A stretch of DNA of 17,414 bases, from positions 1 to 17,414 of the forward strand of contig CAVPEV010000034.1 of NCBI GenBank assembly GCA_963703555.1, written 5' to 3'. Numbering within the stretch: the stretch's first letter is position 1; every line of letters begins with the position of its first letter. A program made the position numbers and the translations under genes. The stretch comes from CAVPEV01 sp963703555. GTDB lineage: Bacteria > Actinomycetota > Actinomycetes > Actinomycetales > Cellulomonadaceae. Positions 14,536-17,414 of this stretch are shown here, in pieces. Below the pieces are notes generated by a model, which was given only the letters and a program-made list of their open reading frames with translations, was not told the origin of the DNA and made no database searches.

Positions 14536-15002
14536 CGCTCGGCGAGCTCGGCCTCGGCGTAGAGCCGGGCGAGCGGGTCGGACCCGGCCAGCCGGGAGAA
14601 CGGGTGATGGTGGTCGGCCGGGCCGACGATCCCTGCCGGTGCGGGCAGCGCGACGGGGAGCGCGGTGGTCGCGAGGCTGGGCAGCGCCCCCGCAGGCTCC
14701 GCGGCCCGCCCGGCAGCCGCGCGCCGATCCGTCTCCAGGTCGCCCGCGTCGACGCCGGCCAGCCGGCAGGCCTCGACGAGCAGCACGCCGTACGCGAGCT
14801 GGAGGGCGGCCACCCGTTCCGCGAGGCCGTATGCGTGCGGGTCGTCCTGGACGGTGCGCAGCTTGCGGGCCAGCGCCGTCAGCTGGGTCTGCACCGCGAG
14901 CGTTGCGAACGGGTCCGGCGGACGTCGGGCCTGCTCGGCGGATCGCACCCGCAGGACCCGCAGGGCGGACGCCGGTGCCAGGAAGTCCAGGAACCGCACC
15001 AT
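14520..15002 (-). CDS. Protein of unknown function, 160 residues
   Basis: I do not recognise a family. The protein is soluble-looking, with no signal peptide or membrane segment. Residues about 33-85 form a probable amphipathic helical pair (TLAVQTQLTALARKLRTVQ, then AERVAALQLAYGVLLVEACRL). An Ala/Pro-rich low-complexity middle (about 93-125) follows, then a HHHPF patch and an acidic, Trp-containing end, ERGWTW. Reality is supported by a GAGAGG ribosome site six bases before ATG 15002, consistent third-position G/C, and a sensible distance (52 bp) from the HNH gene upstream on the same strand, which could place both in one transcript. It converges on sbcC. Function cannot be assigned. Confidence 0.7.
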   Translation of the reverse strand: MVRFLDFLAPASALRVLRVRSAEQARRPPDPFATLAVQTQLTALARKLRTVQDDPHAYGLAERVAALQLAYGVLLVEACRLAGVDAGDLETDRRAAAGRAAEPAGALPSLATTALPVALPAPAGIVGPADHHHPFSRLAGSDPLARLYAEAELAERGWTW

Positions 15003-15054
15003 CGCGCACCTCTCGGGGTGAACCTCCCCAGCGTAGGCGCGCGGTCGTCTGCCG

Positions 15055-15831
15055 TCACTGGTCGGCGACGACGCACCGGCCCAGCTCGCGCCGGATGGCG
15101 TCGCGCTCCGCGGCGGTGACCCACAGGCCGTAGGCGTGCTTGACCCGGACCTGACGAATGACGTAGACGCAGCGGTAGCCCTTCTGTGGCGGCAGCCAGG
15201 TGGCCGCGTCCCCGTCGCCCTTGGCCTGGTTGGCCTGGCCCTCGACGGCGAGCAGGTTGGCCGGGTCGTTGGCGAGCTGCGTGCGGCGCTGCTCGGTCCA
15301 GCCTTGCGCGCCCTTCTGCCAGGCGTCGGACAGCGGGACGACGTGGTCGATCTGCACGTCGGCGCTGTGCTCGCCGCGGCGGAACGGGATCGTCGTGCCG
15401 GAGTATGGGTCCTCGAGCGTGCCGGTGAGGACGACGCAGTCGTGCGTGCCGGGCTGGTACGTGACGGCGGTGAGGTCCCGGGCGAGCACGTCGTTGCGGG
15501 TGTCGCAGCCGTTGCGGTCGACGTCGGACCACGCCGGGCCGAACTGCTCGCGGTCGTAGCCGGTCCGTGGTGCCCGGCCCTTGACCGGCAGCTCGGCGAG
15601 GTCCCTGCGCGCGGCGGCCAGGTCCGCCGCGGTCACCGGGTAGCGCGTCGACGACCGGGCGTCCTGCCACGCCGGTACGCCCAGCCCCGCGCCCAGCCCG
15701 AGCACGAGCACGACGACCCACGGCCACGCCCGCGCTCGGCGCGGCGCCGGCGTGCGCAGGACCCGGTCCGCCCGCGGGTCGCGACCTGCTGACACCGCGT
15801 CGTGAGCGGGTACGCGGCGTGGGGACAGCAC
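15055..15831 (-). CDS. Exported HNH endonuclease family protein (DHVVP type)
   Basis: A 258-residue protein from GTG 15831. A basic N-terminus (RTPAPRRARAWPW) precedes one hydrophobic segment (about 37-53), so it is secreted or membrane-anchored. The nuclease domain contains the metal-site motif IDHVVPLSDAW (161-171, Asp162/His163), followed by a second conserved block NDPANLLAVEGQANQAKGD (188-206) and WLPP. Four cysteines (109, 132, 221, 253) are placed as expected for two disulfides in an exported enzyme. The family is widespread in actinobacteria and is thought to degrade extracellular DNA; no target is shown here. Start: the frame is open to 15996, but the extra 55 codons include a 24-bp repeat coding HVGGRWQG twice and IS-like DNA. 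GTG 15831 has AGGG at seven-base spacing; GTG 15795 is a second option. Confidence 0.85.
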   Translation of the reverse strand: MLSPRRVPAHDAVSAGRDPRADRVLRTPAPRRARAWPWVVVLVLGLGAGLGVPAWQDARSSTRYPVTAADLAAARRDLAELPVKGRAPRTGYDREQFGPAWSDVDRNGCDTRNDVLARDLTAVTYQPGTHDCVVLTGTLEDPYSGTTIPFRRGEHSADVQIDHVVPLSDAWQKGAQGWTEQRRTQLANDPANLLAVEGQANQAKGDGDAATWLPPQKGYRCVYVIRQVRVKHAYGLWVTAAERDAIRRELGRCVVADQ

Positions 15832-15840
15832 GGCTGCACC

Positions 15841-15888
15841 CTGCCACCGCCCACCGACGTGCCCCTGCCACCGCCCACCGACGTGCCC
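15841..15888. repeat. Perfect 24-bp tandem duplication upstream of the HNH gene
   Basis: The unit at 15841-15864 (starting CTGCCACCGCCCACCG) is repeated exactly at 15865-15888. It covers positions about -10 to -57 relative to the chosen GTG start, in the leader or promoter. If translation instead began at 15996, it would encode HVGGRWQG twice. Confidence 0.9.
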
Positions 15889-15932
15889 GCCGTGACGTGA
15901 GGCCGTCAGGGGGCGAGTCGCAGATGTGTTGT

Positions 15933-15961
15933 TTGACCCTTTGTGCTGGCCGCTCCATATG
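15933..15961 (+). promoter_or_regulatory. Candidate sigma-70-type promoter pointing towards the IS end
   Basis: TTGACC (15933-15938) and CATATG (15956-15961) are separated by exactly 17 bp, a good -35 with a mediocre -10. Transcription would start near 15968 and run through the direct repeats into the nested palindrome, antisense to the transposase, with no supported gene downstream. Confidence 0.3.
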
Positions 15962-15985
15962 CTGAGGGTGGGCGAGTTACCTTCC

Positions 15986-16022
15986 GGGTTTCGCATAAGC
16001 CTCAGGGTTTCGCATAAGCCTC
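15986..16022. repeat. 18-bp perfect direct repeat, period 19
   Basis: GGGTTTCGCATAAGCCTC occurs at 15986-16003 and 16005-16022 with one base between. A shorter relative of its core, CGC(A/G)TAAGC, occurs a third time at 16035-16043. Two to three copies spaced about two helical turns apart resemble binding sites for a recombinase or transposase, but I cannot name the system. Confidence 0.85.
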
Positions 16023-16023
16023 C

Positions 16024-16173
16024 CTCGCCTACGCCGCGTAAGCGAACCGAAGAGTGCGAAAGTCCACTCAGGGGCGCCTTTCACGTCACCGGCACGCTGA
16101 CCCGTGAAATCTCCGGGCTAACTCCCTGTGGACTTTTGGACTGTCGGGTTCTGGTCTATGCGGCGTAGGCGAG
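16024..16173. repeat. 150-bp nested inverted repeat including a diverged copy of the transposase 3' end
   Basis: Three nearly concentric pairs of arms are visible. The outer arms, 16024-16040 and 16157-16173, match at 16 of 17 positions. The middle arms are AAAGTCCAC (16059-16067) and GTGGACTTT (16128-16136). The inner arms TTTCACGTCA (16079-16088) and TGACCCGTGAAA (16098-16109) pair with a two-base bulge. The right outer arm is the end of the transposase gene (LAYAA, stop). The left arm on the plus strand also reads LAYAA followed by TAA. Between outer and middle arms, 19 of 27 aligned bases agree after a 2-base gap. The left half is thus a diverged copy of the IS end in opposite orientation. 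Confidence 0.75.
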
Positions 16174-17414
16174 CGTGTGGAGTACGGTGTCGGTGATCTT
16201 GGTGTCCTCGTCTGGCAAGCGGGACATGGTTGTCATTCGTTGCGACGACAGCACGCGGCGGAGTGCGGCGAGGGCGTCGAGGAAGCTCGGGGTCGCCTTG
16301 GTGCGGTACCAGGGCCGCGGGGTCCAGGTGCCGCCGGTGGGGTGGGCGGTCAGGTACCAGGCCCAGATGGTGGCGTGCAGCCACAGCGAGAGCGCTGCGC
16401 CGCGTTCGGGCTCCTTGCGTCTCCAGGACTGGGGGTTCTGGTCGCCGAGGTCTTGTTTGACGTCGCGGAAGCAGACCTCGATAGCCCACCGGGTGGCGTA
16501 GCGCGCGGCGACCTGGCGGCCGGTGGCGGCCAGGTCGGTGGTGAAGAAGTAGTCGTCGGGTTCGATGCCGTCGGGGTCGCGGACGATGACCAGGCGGACC
16601 AGGTCGGTCTTGTTCACGCGGTACCAGAGCACGTCGCGGATATGGACCAGGCGGTCTCGGGTGGTGCCACGGACATCGACCTGGACCTTGCGCCAGGCGC
16701 GTCGGGGCAGAGTCTCGCTCAGCTGTGCGGGGGTGGGTAGCCGGTCGCCTCTGGTGCGGGGCCGGCCGCGTCGCCCGCTGCGGGGTGGCGCGGGCTCGAA
16801 CAGGGCGGCGTCGCGGCGCATCCGGGAGGTGATCTGGGTCCTGGGTAGGCCGGTGCCGGCGAGGGCGGCGTAGGCACCGTCGGCGCACAGGTGGAAACAC
16901 CGGTCGGGAAACCAGTCGGCGAGTTCGGTGAGCATCGCCGCGGCGTGCGCGACGGTGCTGGTCGTGTCGTGCTTCTTGTGGACCCGGACGTTGACCGGGA
17001 CCGCGACCGGACACCCACCCCAGGGCGGGTGGATCGTGAGCGTGATCACGACCAGGTTGAGGCCGCGGGCATAGACCACCCGCTTGATCGTGGAGCGCAC
17101 CGCGTCGCGGAAGACCCCGGCACCCTCAACCTTGGGGCTGTCGTGGTGGAACAGGGTGTCGTCACAGGCCAGCTCGACCACCCCGGTCGGGCAGAAGGTC
17201 GCGAGCAGATGGCCGGCCAGGACCCGCCAGAGCCGGTTCATCGACCAGGCCCCGTCGCGGACGAACCGGTGGTAGGCGTCATGGGCACGTCGCCCGGCGG
17301 GGTCGGTGACCTTGATCATCGCGGTGATCGTGCGCCGACCCGGGGCGCAGATCCAGCCGGTGATCAGGTCGGTGAAGATCGCGAAGCTCGGCGCGGTGAA
17401 CCCTCCGCGGGCGT
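16128..17414 (-). mobile_element. IS701-family insertion sequence (partial, other end outside window)
   Basis: The element carries the transposase gene; its upstream end is beyond the window. The downstream end is placed at about 16128, because similarity between the transposase tail and its inverted relic stops right after AAAGTCCAC, 28 bases past the stop codon. The true terminal repeat and target duplication cannot be confirmed without the other end. Confidence 0.6.
16156..17414 (-). CDS. IS701-family DDE transposase (N-terminus beyond window)
   Basis: The frame is open from the right edge to the stop at 16156, about 419 codons. Residues before the internal ATG 17319 (FTAPSFAIFTDLITGWICAP, then GRRTITAM) match the usual N-terminus of these transposases, so that ATG is not the true start. 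Counting from it, the catalytic acids are Asp53/Asp54 (ACDDT), Asp147 (CADGAYA) and Glu281. Glu281 lies in the IS4-superfamily YREK signature Y-(2)-R-(3)-E-(6)-K (Tyr274, Arg277, Glu281, Lys288). RDAALFEPAPPRSGRRGRPR and PWYRTKATPS are typical of the actinobacterial IS701 group. The protein cuts and pastes its own IS. No frameshift or stop interrupts it, so it may be active. Confidence 0.9.
   Translation of the reverse strand, partial: ARGGFTAPSFAIFTDLITGWICAPGRRTITAMIKVTDPAGRRAHDAYHRFVRDGAWSMNRLWRVLAGHLLATFCPTGVVELACDDTLFHHDSPKVEGAGVFRDAVRSTIKRVVYARGLNLVVITLTIHPPWGGCPVAVPVNVRVHKKHDTTSTVAHAAAMLTELADWFPDRCFHLCADGAYAALAGTGLPRTQITSRMRRDAALFEPAPPRSGRRGRPRTRGDRLPTPAQLSETLPRRAWRKVQVDVRGTTRDRLVHIRDVLWYRVNKTDLVRLVIVRDPDGIEPDDYFFTTDLAATGRQVAARYATRWAIEVCFRDVKQDLGDQNPQSWRRKEPERGAALSLWLHATIWAWYLTAHPTGGTWTPRPWYRTKATPSFLDALAALRRVLSSQRMTTMSRLPDEDTKITDTVLHTLAYAA

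Larger units (their letters stand above)
15832..16155. other. Gene-free accessory interval between the HNH gene and the IS transposase
   Basis: This 324-bp stretch contains, in order: a 24-bp tandem repeat, a candidate plus-strand promoter, an 18-bp direct repeat, and most of a 150-bp nested inverted structure. Base composition is visibly lower in G+C from about 15926 on than in all flanking genes, which suggests transferred or decayed mobile DNA. An 80-codon open frame (15926-16168, plus) crosses it, but it lacks a ribosome site, has atypical composition and runs through the palindrome, so I do not accept it as a gene. Confidence 0.6.

Noticed and set aside
10165..15831. A defence island made of SbcCD, the unknown protein and the HNH nuclease
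   Set aside because: SbcCD is a standard housekeeping repair pair in an ordinary operon, and the HNH protein has an export signal, so a cytoplasmic anti-phage role is not supported by the sequence.
15832..15996. N-terminal extension of the HNH nuclease to ATG 15996
   Set aside because: The added residues come from less GC-rich, IS-related DNA and the 24-bp repeat, and precede a normal basic/hydrophobic export signal. GTG 15831 has a better ribosome site.
15841..16043. A CRISPR-like array from the clustered direct repeats
   Set aside because: Each repeat family has only two or three copies, spacers are absent or one base long, and no cas gene is present.
15926..16168. An 80-codon plus-strand frame across the IS-end palindrome
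   Set aside because: It has no ribosome site, crosses all repeats, and ends in a YAA-stop only because the palindrome reads similarly on both strands.

Overview
The window is very G+C-rich DNA, with dense genes, many GTG starts and strong third-position G/C bias. With actinobacterial-type proteins (a secreted DHV-type HNH nuclease, an IS701-type transposase, a probable lysyl-phosphatidylglycerol synthase-type membrane protein), this points to a high-GC actinomycete. A Micrococcales relative is plausible, but the sequence alone does not fix the genus.

Layout. At the left edge a minus-strand membrane protein is cut by the window; it diverges from a membrane-anchored alpha/beta-hydrolase esterase (376-1542). 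An MFS exporter (1621-2847) follows. Next comes a block of ion transporters: a type II P-type ATPase whose ion-site residues resemble Na,K-ATPase more than SERCA (3094-5748); a convergent CorA-family protein with GQN instead of GMN (5726-6739); a VIT/CCC1 Fe/Mn transporter (6800-7555); and, divergent from it, a two-domain ChrA chromate transporter (7804-9144). ChrA overlaps a YbaK-type aminoacyl-tRNA deacylase by 4 nt. A single STAS-domain anti-sigma antagonist follows, then the SbcD-SbcC nuclease/ATPase pair for DNA-end and hairpin processing (10165-14444), whose genes overlap by 1 nt. Two minus-strand genes converge on sbcC: an unrecognised 160-aa protein and an exported HNH endonuclease.

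The right end (about 15830-17414) is the accessory part. It has a visibly less GC-rich, gene-free stretch with an 18-bp direct repeat, a candidate outward promoter and a 150-bp nested inverted structure. An IS701-family transposase follows, whose N-terminus lies beyond the window. The outer arm of the inverted structure is a diverged copy of the transposase gene's own 3' end on the opposite strand. This suggests the scar of a second related IS placed tail-to-tail with the first.

How the genes work together: the left and middle parts look like envelope and ion homeostasis functions plus a standard repair operon. I see no CRISPR array, tRNA, rRNA or recognisable multi-gene defence system. The most unusual items are the IS-end palindrome and repeats, the Na,K-like ATPase with a changed nucleotide-site motif, the GQN CorA, and a probable relic of a second MFS transporter between the VIT and ChrA genes.
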